DNA from: Phormidesmis priestleyi Ana
GTDB taxonomy: Bacteria > Cyanobacteriota > Cyanobacteriia > Phormidesmidales > Phormidesmidaceae
DNA: 64,000 nt
Direction: 5' to 3'
NCBI GenBank assembly: GCA_001314865.1
Contig: LJZR01000016.1
Coordinates: forward strand, 62,001 to 126,000
Positions 20,082 to 28,939 of the stretch are shown here, piece by piece (within the stretch, counting starts at the first letter, position 1; the number at the start of each line of letters is the position of its first letter). Below the pieces are notes generated by a model. The model was not told the DNA's origin and did no database searches. It saw only the letters and a program-made list of their open reading frames with translations. Position numbers and translations under genes: made by a program.

Positions 20082-21119
20082 ATGACGACAGCTTCCCCTT
20101 CCGCACCAGCTTCTACGCTAGACTCTGCCAACAACCTCAACAATTATGGCACCCCCCGTATTGGCTGGAGCCCTCAAGACTACGCCGCATTTGGCCGCAA
20201 AACCCAGCTGTTTGACCATAGCTACCATCAACTACCACTGTTTGAAAAGTCAGCGCTCATAACCTTGCTAGACACCTACCCACGGTCGTGCCTACAAGCC
20301 TTTACCATGGGCACCGACAAAACAAACCGTTCTGAATGGCAAAGCGTAGATATTCATCCCGACAGCAGCGGTGAAGACCTGTGGAATGCGGTTGAAAAAG
20401 GCCGCTTGTGGCTCAATATTATTTCTTTAGAAAAGCACAGTAAGGACTATGCCGAGCTTGTAAGAGGTATGTATCGCCATCTTGACCAGCACTGTCCGCA
20501 CCTGGGCGACTTGGTCGCTAGCTACACAACTATGCTGATTTCGTCACCGGGTGCTCAGGTGTATTACCACATGGATGAGTCGCCCAATATGCTGTGGCAT
20601 ATCAGCGGCCAAAAGCGCCTGTGGGTATACCCCGCGATGGACTTGCGATTTGTTCCTCAAGACTTTTTGGAAGAGATTTACACGGGTGAAATAGCCGAGT
20701 TTTTGCCTTACGATCCTAGCTTTGACGAGGCTGCCGAAAGCTTTTTACTCACACCTGGCAAAGTCGTTTCTTGGCCGCACAATGCGCCCCATCGCATCGA
20801 AAACCTGACTATGAATGTCTCACTGACTACAAGTTTTCGAGCCCCTACTCAACAGCGTCGCGCGCTGGTGCAGCAGGCGAATCGCTACATTATGCGCAAC
20901 CTAGGAGTCACCAACCGCTCCATGCGTGAAGACGGTTTCCGGTCCGCAGCTAAGCGATTCAGCTACCGAGTGATCAACAAAATTAAACCCTTCAAGCCGA
21001 CCAAGCATCCTCATGACGACTATGTCACCAATTTGCAAATAGACCCTAATGCGTTAAACGGCATGCGAGTGCTGGATCAACCGGTCGTGGCGTCTTTTTC
21101 TAAAGATCGAAAGAACTAA
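20082..21119 (+). CDS. JmjC/cupin-like oxygenase-type protein
   Basis: Protein of about 345 residues with a double-stranded beta-helix (cupin/JmjC-like) core. A plausible metal triad is visible: YYHMDESPNMLWHISG (His-x-Asp, about residues 150-155 of this start) and the distal His in WPHNAPHRIEN (about 235-245), as in Fe(II)/2-oxoglutarate oxygenases. The preceding segment LWLNIISLEKH and the QKRLWVYP strand fit cupin-like proteins. The ATG at 20082 is preferred, because the frame upstream of it is made of the tandem repeat. It lies 153 bp after the NRPS on the same strand, so it may hydroxylate or otherwise tailor the carrier-bound amino acid or the released product. That role is inference. 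Confidence 0.78.
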   Translation: MTTASPSAPASTLDSANNLNNYGTPRIGWSPQDYAAFGRKTQLFDHSYHQLPLFEKSALITLLDTYPRSCLQAFTMGTDKTNRSEWQSVDIHPDSSGEDLWNAVEKGRLWLNIISLEKHSKDYAELVRGMYRHLDQHCPHLGDLVASYTTMLISSPGAQVYYHMDESPNMLWHISGQKRLWVYPAMDLRFVPQDFLEEIYTGEIAEFLPYDPSFDEAAESFLLTPGKVVSWPHNAPHRIENLTMNVSLTTSFRAPTQQRRALVQQANRYIMRNLGVTNRSMREDGFRSAAKRFSYRVINKIKPFKPTKHPHDDYVTNLQIDPNALNGMRVLDQPVVASFSKDRKN

Positions 21120-21207
21120 AAGATCGAAAGAATTGGAAAATTGAAAGAACTCAAAAATCGACAAGACCCAGTGTTGTGTCCATTCCTGGAAGTCGTCGGG
21201 GTTGCAG

Positions 21208-21996
21208 CTATTTCTTAACGGCTACTATTCGTAAGCGTCTATAGTCTGCAATCCATTGCCCTTCTTGATACAGCTCACTGGCAGCAGTCTCAACAGCACT
21301 CACGATCTGAGCCCATTGTGCGGCAGAAAGATCCGCAAAAAAGCGCTGTGAGAACATGGCTAACCATCCGGCTAAGCCAGCATCCCCTAAAGGCGTGGGC
21401 CGATCAAATAGCTGGGCAAAGACCACCTCGAATCCGACTTTCTCAAGCAGGCTGCTGTACTCTCCTATGCTGGGGAAATACCAAGGGTTTAGGTTGTTTG
21501 GGGGGGTTAGAGGATTTAGGGTGGGGCGATCGCGCATCTCCTCACCCAGATTGCTCACTGTTTCTAAAGCGGTTTCTAGGGCGGTGAGGATCGTCTGCAC
21601 ATTGCCTTTGCCGCCTAGCTCTGCAACAAATCGCCCGTTGGGTTTTAGCGATCGCGCCACGCAGCGAGCCGCATCTTCAGCTTGCGTCACCCAATGTAGC
21701 GCCGCGTTAGAAAACACTGCATCCACAGGCTCAACCAGCTGAAAGTCGGCAGCATCAGCTACTTTGAAGGTGATATGGGGGTAGTTAGCCTGAGCTTGAG
21801 CAATCATATTAGGATCGCTATCTATCCCAATCACTTCAGCACCACTAGCCGAAATTTGTCCTGCTAGTTGCCCAGTCCCACAGCCCAAGTCAAGAATTTT
21901 CTCCGTAACCTGAGGATTCAGCTGTGCCAGCAGGCTTTCGCCATGTTGCCAAATATAGCTGTACTGCTGCTGATAGTGAGTGGCATTCCAATTCAT
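21208..21996 (-). CDS. Class I SAM-dependent methyltransferase
   Basis: Protein of 262 residues with a Rossmann-type methyltransferase fold. Motif I is LDLGCGTGQLAG (about 35-46), the acidic residue GIDSDP closes strand beta2 (about 56-61), and the beta4 motif VDAVFSNAALHWV is of the trans-aconitate methyltransferase/UbiE-like type. The overall length and the SNAALHWV segment fit the Tam-like group, which methylates small acids. It is convergent with the cupin-like gene, so it may belong to the NRPS locus or may be independent; divergent from cobS. Confidence 0.85.
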   Translation of the reverse strand: MNWNATHYQQQYSYIWQHGESLLAQLNPQVTEKILDLGCGTGQLAGQISASGAEVIGIDSDPNMIAQAQANYPHITFKVADAADFQLVEPVDAVFSNAALHWVTQAEDAARCVARSLKPNGRFVAELGGKGNVQTILTALETALETVSNLGEEMRDRPTLNPLTPPNNLNPWYFPSIGEYSSLLEKVGFEVVFAQLFDRPTPLGDAGLAGWLAMFSQRFFADLSAAQWAQIVSAVETAASELYQEGQWIADYRRLRIVAVKK

Positions 21997-22049
21997 CGCA
22001 AATTTGCCGGTGAGGGAGAATATGATTCGGTATTGTACTTATTAAATAG

Positions 22050-22829
22050 ATGAAATCGACTGCGAAATCGACTGCGAAATCGTTCTGGGCGAGTTGGAAC
22101 GGGGCGCTGATGTTTTACACCTGCTTGCCTATTCCGCCGCGATGGCCGCTGGAGTTTCGGTGGATTGCTTGTTGGGTGCCGGGCGTTGGGATTGTTGTTG
22201 GTGGCCTGCTAGCACTGGCTTATGAGGCTTTGTCAGCACTTCGGGTTCCCAATGGGGTTAGCAGTGTGCTGGTAGTGGCGCTGTGGATAGCGGTGACGGG
22301 CGGACTGCATTTAGATGGCGTGATGGATACGGCAGATGGGCTAGCAGTGCCGGATGCTAACAGGCGATTGGCCGTTATGAGTGACAGCCGGATGGGTGCG
22401 TTTGGCGGGATGGCCCTGGTGGTTTTGATACTGCTTAAAGTGATGGCGCTAGCCGCGCTGCCGGACGACGATCGGGCGTTTGCTTTAGTCAGTGTAGCCG
22501 TATGGGGACGATGGGGACAGCAGTGGGCGATCGCCCGGTACTCCTACCTAAAAAAAGAAGGCAAAGGTGCTTTTCACCAGGCTGCGCTTCCTTCAGTACA
22601 GTATACGTTGCCTAGCTTAGCGGTCATTATTTTAATTAGCGGTAGCCTGGGATGGTTTAACATCGTGTCTGCCGCAATGGTTTGGCGAACGATGATAGGC
22701 GGTTTTGTGATTGCCACTCTCACGAGTGCCTACTTCAACAAAAAGCTCGGTGGGCATACCGGAGATACTTACGGCGCTGTCGTGGAATGGACTGAGGCGC
22801 TGCTACTTTGTAGTTTGACGGCTTTGTAG
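22050..22829 (+). CDS. cobS: Adenosylcobinamide-GDP ribazoletransferase
   Basis: Membrane enzyme of 259 residues that joins adenosylcobinamide-GDP with alpha-ribazole in the last assembly steps of the cobalamin lower ligand. Typical signatures are FYTCLPIPPRW at the N-terminus, GGLHLDGVMDTADGLAV (about 88-105, the metal-binding acidic motif), SRMGAFGGMALV, and GGHTGDTYGA near the end. Multiple TM helices are clear. The first codons are a 12-bp repeat (KSTAKSTAK), so the exact start is uncertain. No other cobalamin gene is adjacent and no cobalamin riboswitch is seen. Confidence 0.95.
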   Translation: MKSTAKSTAKSFWASWNGALMFYTCLPIPPRWPLEFRWIACWVPGVGIVVGGLLALAYEALSALRVPNGVSSVLVVALWIAVTGGLHLDGVMDTADGLAVPDANRRLAVMSDSRMGAFGGMALVVLILLKVMALAALPDDDRAFALVSVAVWGRWGQQWAIARYSYLKKEGKGAFHQAALPSVQYTLPSLAVIILISGSLGWFNIVSAAMVWRTMIGGFVIATLTSAYFNKKLGGHTGDTYGAVVEWTEALLLCSLTAL

Positions 22830-22945
22830 TTAGGCCAGAACCGCTAGCGTGAATTACGATCCGTGAATTACGGTAGGATATCTGACAGGCTCTAGCACCG
22901 TTCTGCTTAGTTTTGCCATCTTACTTTCAGCCATTTTAATTAACT

Positions 22946-23554
22946 ATGAGTGATTCTTCTTCAGCCCAAATCACCACGATTTCTGGTCACGGGTTGCCCC
23001 TTGTAGGCAACGATATTGACACCGATCGGATTATTCCAGCCCGGTTCTTACGAGCCGTGACCTTTGATGGCTTAGGAGAACAGGTTTTTGCTGATGATCG
23101 CCAGCAGCTAGCCGATCATCCCTTTAATCAGAAGCCGTATCAAGAGGCTGAAGTACTGGTGGTGAATCGCAATTTTGGCTGCGGTTCTTCGCGTGAGCAT
23201 GCGCCGCAAGCGATCGCCCGATGGGGTATCAAAGCGCTCATTGGCGAAAGCTTTGCAGAAATATTTTTTGGTAACTGCGTAGCTATGGGGGTGCCCTGTG
23301 TCACCGCTCAAGGTGACCATGTGACAGCTTTACAAAAATTGATTGAACAAGATCCGACCGTTGAGATCAGCCTCGATTTGGAATCAATGAACGTGACAGC
23401 TGGTGATTTGAGCTTTGCGGTCAATATGGGCGATGGCTCTCGGCAGATGTTTTTGAAGGGGACTTGGGACGCTTGCGGCCAACTAGTCGCTAGCGCTGAG
23501 GCGATCGCTAAAACAGCAGAACAACTACCCTATGTGAATTGGGCAGCCAGTTAG
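22946..23554 (+). CDS. leuD: 3-isopropylmalate dehydratase small subunit
   Basis: Small subunit (202 residues) of isopropylmalate isomerase, which acts with LeuC in leucine biosynthesis. Signatures are the N-terminal LVGNDIDTDRIIPARFL and the swivelling-domain motif NRNFGCGSSREHAP (about 70-83), with ALIGESFAEIFFGNC after it. Length is normal. leuC is not in this window. The gene is followed by the convergent TTM-type gene. Confidence 0.96.
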   Translation: MSDSSSAQITTISGHGLPLVGNDIDTDRIIPARFLRAVTFDGLGEQVFADDRQQLADHPFNQKPYQEAEVLVVNRNFGCGSSREHAPQAIARWGIKALIGESFAEIFFGNCVAMGVPCVTAQGDHVTALQKLIEQDPTVEISLDLESMNVTAGDLSFAVNMGDGSRQMFLKGTWDACGQLVASAEAIAKTAEQLPYVNWAAS

Positions 23555-23586
23555 GCAGATCAATTCGCTATTTTTTATTCCTTAGG

Positions 23587-24063
23587 CTATTCCTTGGGCC
23601 ATTTGGAATAGGGATTACGCACCAGGCTGGCGTTATAGTACTTGGCCTGGCCTGAGACCTCCTCGCCTAGCCAGTTTGGCTTTTCAAAGGGCTGGGCCTC
23701 TGAGGTGAGCTCTACTTCAGCGACGATCAGGCCTGCATTTTCACCTGCGAATTCGTCTATTTCCCACAAAATGTCGCCGACTGGTAGGCGGTAGCGAACT
23801 TTGTCTATAAATGGGCGATCGCACAGCGTCTCTAACATTTCCTGCGCATCGGCTACTGGAATCGCGTACTCAAATTCAGCGCGGGTTAGCCCTTGAGATG
23901 GCCCTTTAATCGTGAGATAGCCGCTGTCTCCAGCAATACGAACTCTAACGCTATGGCCCAAGCGAGCGGTTGCAATATATCCCTGGCGATAGCGTTGACC
24001 GGTCGCTGTCGCCCGCCAGCTATCCTCTCTTACCAAAAACTTACGCTCAATTTCTTTAGCCAT
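23587..24063 (-). CDS. CYTH-domain triphosphate tunnel metalloenzyme
   Basis: Protein of 158 residues that begins with the signature EIERKFLV (ExExK). It has the alternating charged beta strands of a triphosphate tunnel: RVRIAGDSGYLTIKG, EFEYAIPV, KVRYRLPVGDILWEIDEF, and GLIVAEVELTSE. Bacterial members of this size act on inorganic triphosphate or related substrates with divalent metal. The start codon sits 8 bp from a 100-bp tandem repeat, so its promoter and leader are made largely of repeat units. It is convergent with leuD. Confidence 0.9.
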   Translation of the reverse strand: MAKEIERKFLVREDSWRATATGQRYRQGYIATARLGHSVRVRIAGDSGYLTIKGPSQGLTRAEFEYAIPVADAQEMLETLCDRPFIDKVRYRLPVGDILWEIDEFAGENAGLIVAEVELTSEAQPFEKPNWLGEEVSGQAKYYNASLVRNPYSKWPKE

Positions 24064-24070
24064 TGAATTC

Positions 24071-24170
24071 TTTAACTATTGAGTCTTTAACTATTGAGTC
24101 TTTAACTATTGAGTCTTTAACTATTGAGTCTTTAACTATTGAGTCTTTAACTATTGAGTCTTTAACTATT
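24071..24170. repeat. 15-bp tandem repeat array upstream of TTM gene
   Basis: Six exact copies plus a 10-bp partial copy of TTTAACTATTGAGTC, without spacers. On the minus strand it is immediately upstream of the TTM start codon, and on the plus strand it lies downstream of nothing that needs it. An open frame across it only spells repeated LTIES and is not a gene. Confidence 0.95.
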
Positions 24171-24254
24171 TATAGTGAGATAGAGAACTATTCGGTTGAA
24201 GCACCATTCAGAATGTCATTCATAATAGAACGCTATTCAGAGCATCATTCAGCA

Positions 24255-25241
24255 TCATTCAGATAGAGAACTATTGAGATAGAGAAAAACTTCGATTTCT
24301 TTAGGGGTTGGCAGTGCTGCGATCGCCCCTGGTCGGGTAGTCGTCAGCGCTGCTACCGCGCTTGCATACACAACTGCTTTTCGGGCGATCGCCTCATCTC
24401 TCATACAGGCGACTCCGGTATGCATCAGCTGTCGGACAAACCCAGCTGTAAAGGCATCGCCTGCACCCGTCGTTTCTTCTACATCTACTAAAAAGCCAGG
24501 AATAGTGCCTGCATTACCCATTATCCAATAGTGACAGCCTTCAGCACCAGCCGTGACCAACACGCCTTGTAAATGGGGTAACTGCCGTGCGATCGCCCCT
24601 GCCGACTGGGTGCCAAACAGCCACTCGGCTTCATCAGTCGAAACTTTAAGAAACTGCGCCTGCTTGATCAGGTCATAAACTCGGCCCGGTGCCTCAGCAG
24701 GATGAGGCCAAAACATTGGTCGCCAATTGACATCCACCAGCACAGTCATTCCCTGCCCAGCCGCTAGCCTGACTGCCTGATCCACCGACTGTCGAGTGTC
24801 TTCATAAGCTAAAGAAACGGTGCCCAGCACCAAAAAACTAGCACCCACAAACAGCATGGGATCTATAGCATCGGCAAACAAATGTGCATCGGCAAACACC
24901 GTCGGATCGTTTTCACTAAAGCCTGCAAAGGTGTGATCGCCTTGCTGATTGCGGGTAACAAATACCTGACGAGTCGGCGCTTTCATTCGTGTTTGCACGC
25001 CGCTATAACCCACACCCATATCAGCCAGCAGCCGAATCAAGGCAGTTCCCCAGTGATCGCTGCCTACCGCTCCGATAAAGTCTGCTTGAGCGCCTAGCTT
25101 TACCAATCCGCAAGCGACATTCGCAGGCGCACCGCCCGGCAAGGGTATCCAGTTGGTAACTTCACTGCCAGAGAGTCCCGACTGCTGAGCAAAACAGTCA
25201 ATGACGATCTCTCCCAAACAAATAGCACGCGCTAGAGCCAC
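24255..25241 (-). CDS. PfkB-family carbohydrate kinase (fructokinase-like)
   Basis: Sugar kinase of 328 residues. The N-terminal GG motif region is PLPGGAPANVACGLVKLG (about 31-48). The C-terminal signature ETTGAGDAFTAGFVRQL (about 265-281) carries the catalytic Asp and the anion hole. Members with this layout are usually fructokinases, phosphorylating fructose with ATP, though ribokinase-like specificity cannot be excluded. It lies downstream of the sds gene on the same strand, across about 100 bp of imperfect repeats. Confidence 0.88.
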   Translation of the reverse strand: MALARAICLGEIVIDCFAQQSGLSGSEVTNWIPLPGGAPANVACGLVKLGAQADFIGAVGSDHWGTALIRLLADMGVGYSGVQTRMKAPTRQVFVTRNQQGDHTFAGFSENDPTVFADAHLFADAIDPMLFVGASFLVLGTVSLAYEDTRQSVDQAVRLAAGQGMTVLVDVNWRPMFWPHPAEAPGRVYDLIKQAQFLKVSTDEAEWLFGTQSAGAIARQLPHLQGVLVTAGAEGCHYWIMGNAGTIPGFLVDVEETTGAGDAFTAGFVRQLMHTGVACMRDEAIARKAVVYASAVAALTTTRPGAIAALPTPKEIEVFLYLNSSLSE

Positions 25242-25244
25242 AGG

Positions 25245-25335
25245 CTTTCACAGGTTCTCTGGTAAGTTCTCCAGCAAGTTTTCTGGCTAGGTTTCCGGCT
25301 AGGCTTCCCAGCCAGTTCTCCGGCCAGTTCGATAG
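25245..25335. repeat. Imperfect repeats between sds and kinase genes
   Basis: About seven degenerate copies of a 12-bp unit of the form GTTCTCCGGCCA/GTTTCCGGCTAG fill the spacer between the two minus-strand genes. Confidence 0.75.
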
Positions 25336-25341
25336 CTAACC

Positions 25342-26313
25342 CTATTTCAGTCGTCGAAGCACATACTCTGAAATATCTTCTAACGCCTGTCGCGACTCTG
25401 ATGGTGGCAGCTGACTCAAGCATTCTAAGGCACGATGTACATGCTGCGTAGCCAGCTCACGAGAACGGTCAATTCCACCGCTGGCGTTAACGAGTTCAAC
25501 CGCCTGCTCAAAATCTTCTGACTCAGCAAACTCCCGATCAATCAGCGTCTTTAAATAAGGTACTTCTTCCAAAGCATATAGCACGGGTGCAGTGAGGTTT
25601 CCACTTAGCAGATCAGAGCCTGCTGGTTTACCCATCACCTCTGCCGAACTTGTGAAATCTAAAATATCATCAACTATCTGATAGGCCAGCCCTAAGCTAC
25701 GACCAAACTGATAAAGATTTTCAGCCATGGCATCAGGAACCTCGCTGAGCACACCTACGGCTTTGGCACTGTTGGCAATGAGCGTGGCCGTTTTGTAATA
25801 GCTCTTTTCTAAATAGGCCTCAATAGAGAGCGTCGTATCAAAATGCTTCAGCCCCTGTCGAATCTCGCCTTCGGCCAGGTCCATAATCACCCTTGAAAGC
25901 AGCTTGACAACTTCTAAGTTGTCCAAGTTAGCCAGATACCAAGATGACTGGGCAAACAAAAAATCGCCCGCTAGGACAGCTACTCGATTGTTAAACAAGC
26001 TGTGAACCGTCGGAACCCCTCGGCGAGTCGCTGACTCATCCACGACGTCGTCATGAACCAAACTGGCAGTGTGGATCATCTCGGTGATTTCGGCGAGACG
26101 ACGGTGACGAGCCGTAATATCACCATCTGACTCAATGGCCCTAGCGAGCAAAAGCACGATGGCCGGACGAATACGTTTTCCCCCAGCTCCAAACAAGTGC
26201 TCAGCAGCGGCATACAGAATTTTATGGCGAGCACCAACCAGACTTTTTAAGTTGTCAGTCAGGAGAACTAGGTCGGCTTCAACGGGAGAGAATAGAGATG
26301 TGGCTGAGGTCAT
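25342..26313 (-). CDS. sds: Solanesyl diphosphate synthase-type polyprenyl synthetase
   Basis: Trans-prenyltransferase of 323 residues, adding isopentenyl diphosphate units to make the long side chain of plastoquinone. The first Asp-rich motif is LVHDDVVDESATRRG (about 90-104), the second is QIVDDILDFTSS (about 212-223), and GGKRIRPAIVLL lies near residue 45. The N-terminus MTSATSLFSPVEADLVLL is typical for cyanobacterial Sds. Geranylgeranyl diphosphate synthases share the fold, but the overall length and N-terminus fit Sds. In many cyanobacteria this gene neighbours murI, as here, though with a long spacer. Confidence 0.9.
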   Translation of the reverse strand: MTSATSLFSPVEADLVLLTDNLKSLVGARHKILYAAAEHLFGAGGKRIRPAIVLLLARAIESDGDITARHRRLAEITEMIHTASLVHDDVVDESATRRGVPTVHSLFNNRVAVLAGDFLFAQSSWYLANLDNLEVVKLLSRVIMDLAEGEIRQGLKHFDTTLSIEAYLEKSYYKTATLIANSAKAVGVLSEVPDAMAENLYQFGRSLGLAYQIVDDILDFTSSAEVMGKPAGSDLLSGNLTAPVLYALEEVPYLKTLIDREFAESEDFEQAVELVNASGGIDRSRELATQHVHRALECLSQLPPSESRQALEDISEYVLRRLK

Positions 26314-27349
26314 GGAGTACGCGACTCAGGCGGATTAAGTTACGAAATTTTAAGCTGTCTGTTTTTATTCTAAGCTATTGCGCTGGTAAAGGGACTCCAG
26401 AACCCAATGAAAGCTATCTGAGCAATTTCTACTTTTATTCCTTCAGATAATGAAAACTTATGATAAACTGTAAACATCAAAAGACTTTCTGAAAAAAGTC
26501 GGTCAAAAAAATGCTAGCTGGCTATCTGGTGTTGCATCAGATGAAAGCATTAAAACAGAACAAAATCACCAGTATCATTTATGTATCTGGCTTTTGCGCA
26601 TAATGTTTGATCCAGCTTTTCTTTCAAATCTGTAGTCCTACCTGTTCTTGCTGAATGTCTGCTTGCAGATAGCTGTAAGAATGGCTAATCGGAACTATTG
26701 ATTAGGCCTATTTGAGCAAGGCTATTTGATTTAAGCCTATTTGCAAATGCTCTTAGCTTAAGCTTTCGATTAAAGCATTGGCTGGAGTTTCTAAGTTCAG
26801 AATTTTAAATTCAGGTTTTTAACCAGCACTTTCGATATTTCAACAGTCGTTGGTTTGTTTCTATGACCTGTTCTTATGGCTGAACTTGTCCAGTTGACTT
26901 TTAAGAAAGTTACGACTTGTGAGGAGATCGTACCTTAGCTTTAAAGCTATGCAGTACCTGCAATATTGCTTTAAGGCTTCAACAGTAGCTCAACGGCTGC
27001 TAATCAGTCGATTTTGGCAGATAGGCTTCCCATCAAAGAAAGCATACCGCTTTTAATCCAAGCTACGGCGCACATATCTTTATCTGTGCGGATGGCAAAG
27101 GTGATGAGCATGACAACACCTATTTAGGTTGCTCCGGCTATTGGATGCGATCGCAGGTGCTCTATTCGTGGTTCTACTTTTTTTGCAAGTAGTTCCAACC
27201 TAGCCGGCTTCATCTATACGAAGGAGCCTGTTACGGGCTCTATGCTTTTTCTTTGTATTTTTTGCTCTGTATAGGTCTTTCGCTGCTTTATTTTTTCCAG
27301 CCTGCTTTTCAGTCTGCACTTAAACTCAACACCCGACTTTAAAACTGCT
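26314..27349. other. Long spacer between sds and murI, no large gene
   Basis: A stretch of about 1 kb without a convincing long frame. It has repeated words (CCTATTTG, GGCTATTTGA near 26705-26750) and a hairpin GAGCC-TGTTACG-GGCTC at 27224-27240 followed by a T-rich run, a weak terminator that could end an RNA transcribed from this region. Another near-symmetric stem is GGTTCTACTT/AAGTAGTTCC near 27170-27196. I recognise no RNA family. Confidence 0.45.
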
Positions 27350-27463
27350 ATGACTCACTTTCTCAACGCCGAGCCAATTACTTTCGTACTGCCAGCACTG
27401 GGCTACCTAGTCACAGTGTATTTAATCATTATGTGGATGAGTTCGCGCACATCAGAAATGTAG
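27350..27463 (+). CDS. Putative 37-residue single-helix membrane protein
   Basis: A short frame begins MTHFLNAEPITFVLPALG and continues as one strong hydrophobic helix (about residues 12-29, YLVTVYLIIMW at its end), then a short polar tail SSRTSEM. The size and topology resemble the tiny subunits of photosystem, cytochrome b6f or NDH-1 complexes, but I cannot match it to a named one (not psbK, psbX, psbM, petN, petL, petG, psaI or psaM as I know them). Support for a real gene: a near-perfect terminator hairpin begins 40 bp after the stop, and the spacer is otherwise empty. The start has no strong ribosome-binding site. Confidence 0.6.
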   Translation: MTHFLNAEPITFVLPALGYLVTVYLIIMWMSSRTSEM

Positions 27464-27502
27464 GTGGCTACTTTACCTTTATATACAAAAAAAGTCAAAT
27501 GG

Positions 27503-27538
27503 AGCTAAGCAGGCATTAGAAAAAATGCCTGCTTAGCT
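27503..27538. terminator. Strong bidirectional terminator
   Basis: A perfect 15-bp stem AGCTAAGCAGGCATT / AATGCCTGCTTAGCT with loop AGAAAA. It lies between the small membrane gene (plus) and murI (minus), and can serve both. Confidence 0.85.
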
Positions 27539-27555
27539 CTGCTTATTTCAGCAAT

Positions 27556-28470
27556 TTAGTAATCACCCAATCGAGATGACCCGGCATGAATCATCTCTAA
27601 CGTAGCGACCGAAACCTGAGCAACTTGAGGTTTAAACCCCAGCCACTGCTGAGAAACCTGAGCAAACTTGTTAGGATCGCCGCTGACGTAAAATTCTGTG
27701 CTTTTGAGACTGCTCTTAGGGTTAGAAGCCATTTTCCCCGGCCAGGTCTCGGTCATCGCTTTCTGACTACGTCTGAGTCTTAAAATTTCTAACTCTTGCT
27801 GGGCGGCGGCCGTCAAATGCTCAGCAGGATCTACAAGAGAAATATGCTCAGGCAAAATTTGCTTAAAAACAGGAGCAAGGTGCGGATAGTGGGTGCAGCC
27901 GTACACCAATGTATCGATTCCTGCTTCAATTAATGGATTGAGATAGCGTTTAGCAACGGCTAGCGTGTAGGGGTCGTAGATGCGATCGCCCTCAATTAAA
28001 GGAACAAAATCCTGACAGCCTACCTGCCATACCTGCGCGGTTGGATCAATCTCTAAAACGGCCTGCTTGTAAGCATTACTATCGGCTGTTGCCTGCGTAG
28101 AAACCACGCCAATTTTTTTACCGTTTTTTACAGCCGCTCTAGCACCGGGCAAAATAATGCCCAAGATAGGAATCGGAAACTCAGAGCGCACTTCTTCAAG
28201 CACTAGCGCCGAGCTAGTGTTGCAGGCCATGATGATCATTTTGACTTCTAAACCCATCATCCAAGCAATGATCTCTCGGACAAAGCGAAGGATTTCGCTT
28301 TTAGAACGGTTGCCATAGGGCACACGAGCCGTATCGCCAAAGTAAATGACTCGCTCGTGCGACATTTGATCACATATTCTGGTGAGTACCGTTAGTCCCC
28401 CTACACCGCTGTCAAAAACACCAATTTTGAAGTTGGAGCGCAGCTTGCTAGAAAGTGCCGGAATGCTCAT
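27556..28470 (-). CDS. murI: Glutamate racemase
   Basis: Cofactor-independent racemase of 304 residues that supplies D-glutamate for peptidoglycan. N-terminal GVFDSGVGGLTVL is the classic signature. The two catalytic cysteines are visible in MACNTSSA (about Cys 83) and LVYGCTHYPHL (about Cys 194). Length is slightly above the usual 260-270 residues owing to a C-terminal stretch. A perfect 17-bp dyad lies upstream (28835-28851). Confidence 0.96.
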   Translation of the reverse strand: MSIPALSSKLRSNFKIGVFDSGVGGLTVLTRICDQMSHERVIYFGDTARVPYGNRSKSEILRFVREIIAWMMGLEVKMIIMACNTSSALVLEEVRSEFPIPILGIILPGARAAVKNGKKIGVVSTQATADSNAYKQAVLEIDPTAQVWQVGCQDFVPLIEGDRIYDPYTLAVAKRYLNPLIEAGIDTLVYGCTHYPHLAPVFKQILPEHISLVDPAEHLTAAAQQELEILRLRRSQKAMTETWPGKMASNPKSSLKSTEFYVSGDPNKFAQVSQQWLGFKPQVAQVSVATLEMIHAGSSRLGDY

Positions 28471-28939
28471 AGGTAAATATGCTCAGTGTATAAAGCGGTT
28501 AAATATTGCTTAGAGTTTAGTCGGATTTGGCAACTTTACTTGTTCTGTTTTTGACTTTATCAGTAAGAAAACGAATTTTTCATGCATGTTTTTTACCGTT
28601 CAGCTTTAATTTTTGCTGAGAAAGTGCTGCCTAAAAAATGAAGATATCACGACTCCCTGCCATAAAAATCTGCCAAAAGCATTCCAGCCCAAAATCAGTA
28701 AGACACTTTCATTCGTAGCCTTAACGATTTTCTGATTGATGTATTCTGCTCAACCACAGAAAAATGATTCTCCGTGCTAAGCATTTAGCCCATATTGCTA
28801 GATATTGCCCAACTATTGATGAATACAGGTATAAATACGGATATTCCGTATAAATTCAAATATTAATTCTGAGCTGAGTAAGTTAGGCAATACTTATTAG
28901 ACAATACTGGGGCTCTAGAAACAGAGCCTAAGCAGAAAC
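28471..28939. other. Spacer upstream of murI, with one dyad
   Basis: No gene seen. It separates the antiporter gene (ending at 28940 on the minus strand) from murI. The notable element is the perfect inverted repeat ATACGGA-TAT-TCCGTAT at 28835-28851. Confidence 0.5.
28835..28851. promoter_or_regulatory. Perfect palindrome upstream of murI
   Basis: ATACGGA-TAT-TCCGTAT, 7-bp arms with a 3-base centre, about 365 bp before the murI start. There is no T-run, so a protein-binding site is more likely than a terminator. Confidence 0.35.

Noticed and set aside
24071-24170. Possible CRISPR array
   Set aside because: Units are 15 bp and directly adjacent, with no spacers; the same applies to the other tandem arrays in the window.
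24063-24266. Small frame coding for repeated LTIES
   Set aside because: It is only the translation of the 15-bp tandem repeat.
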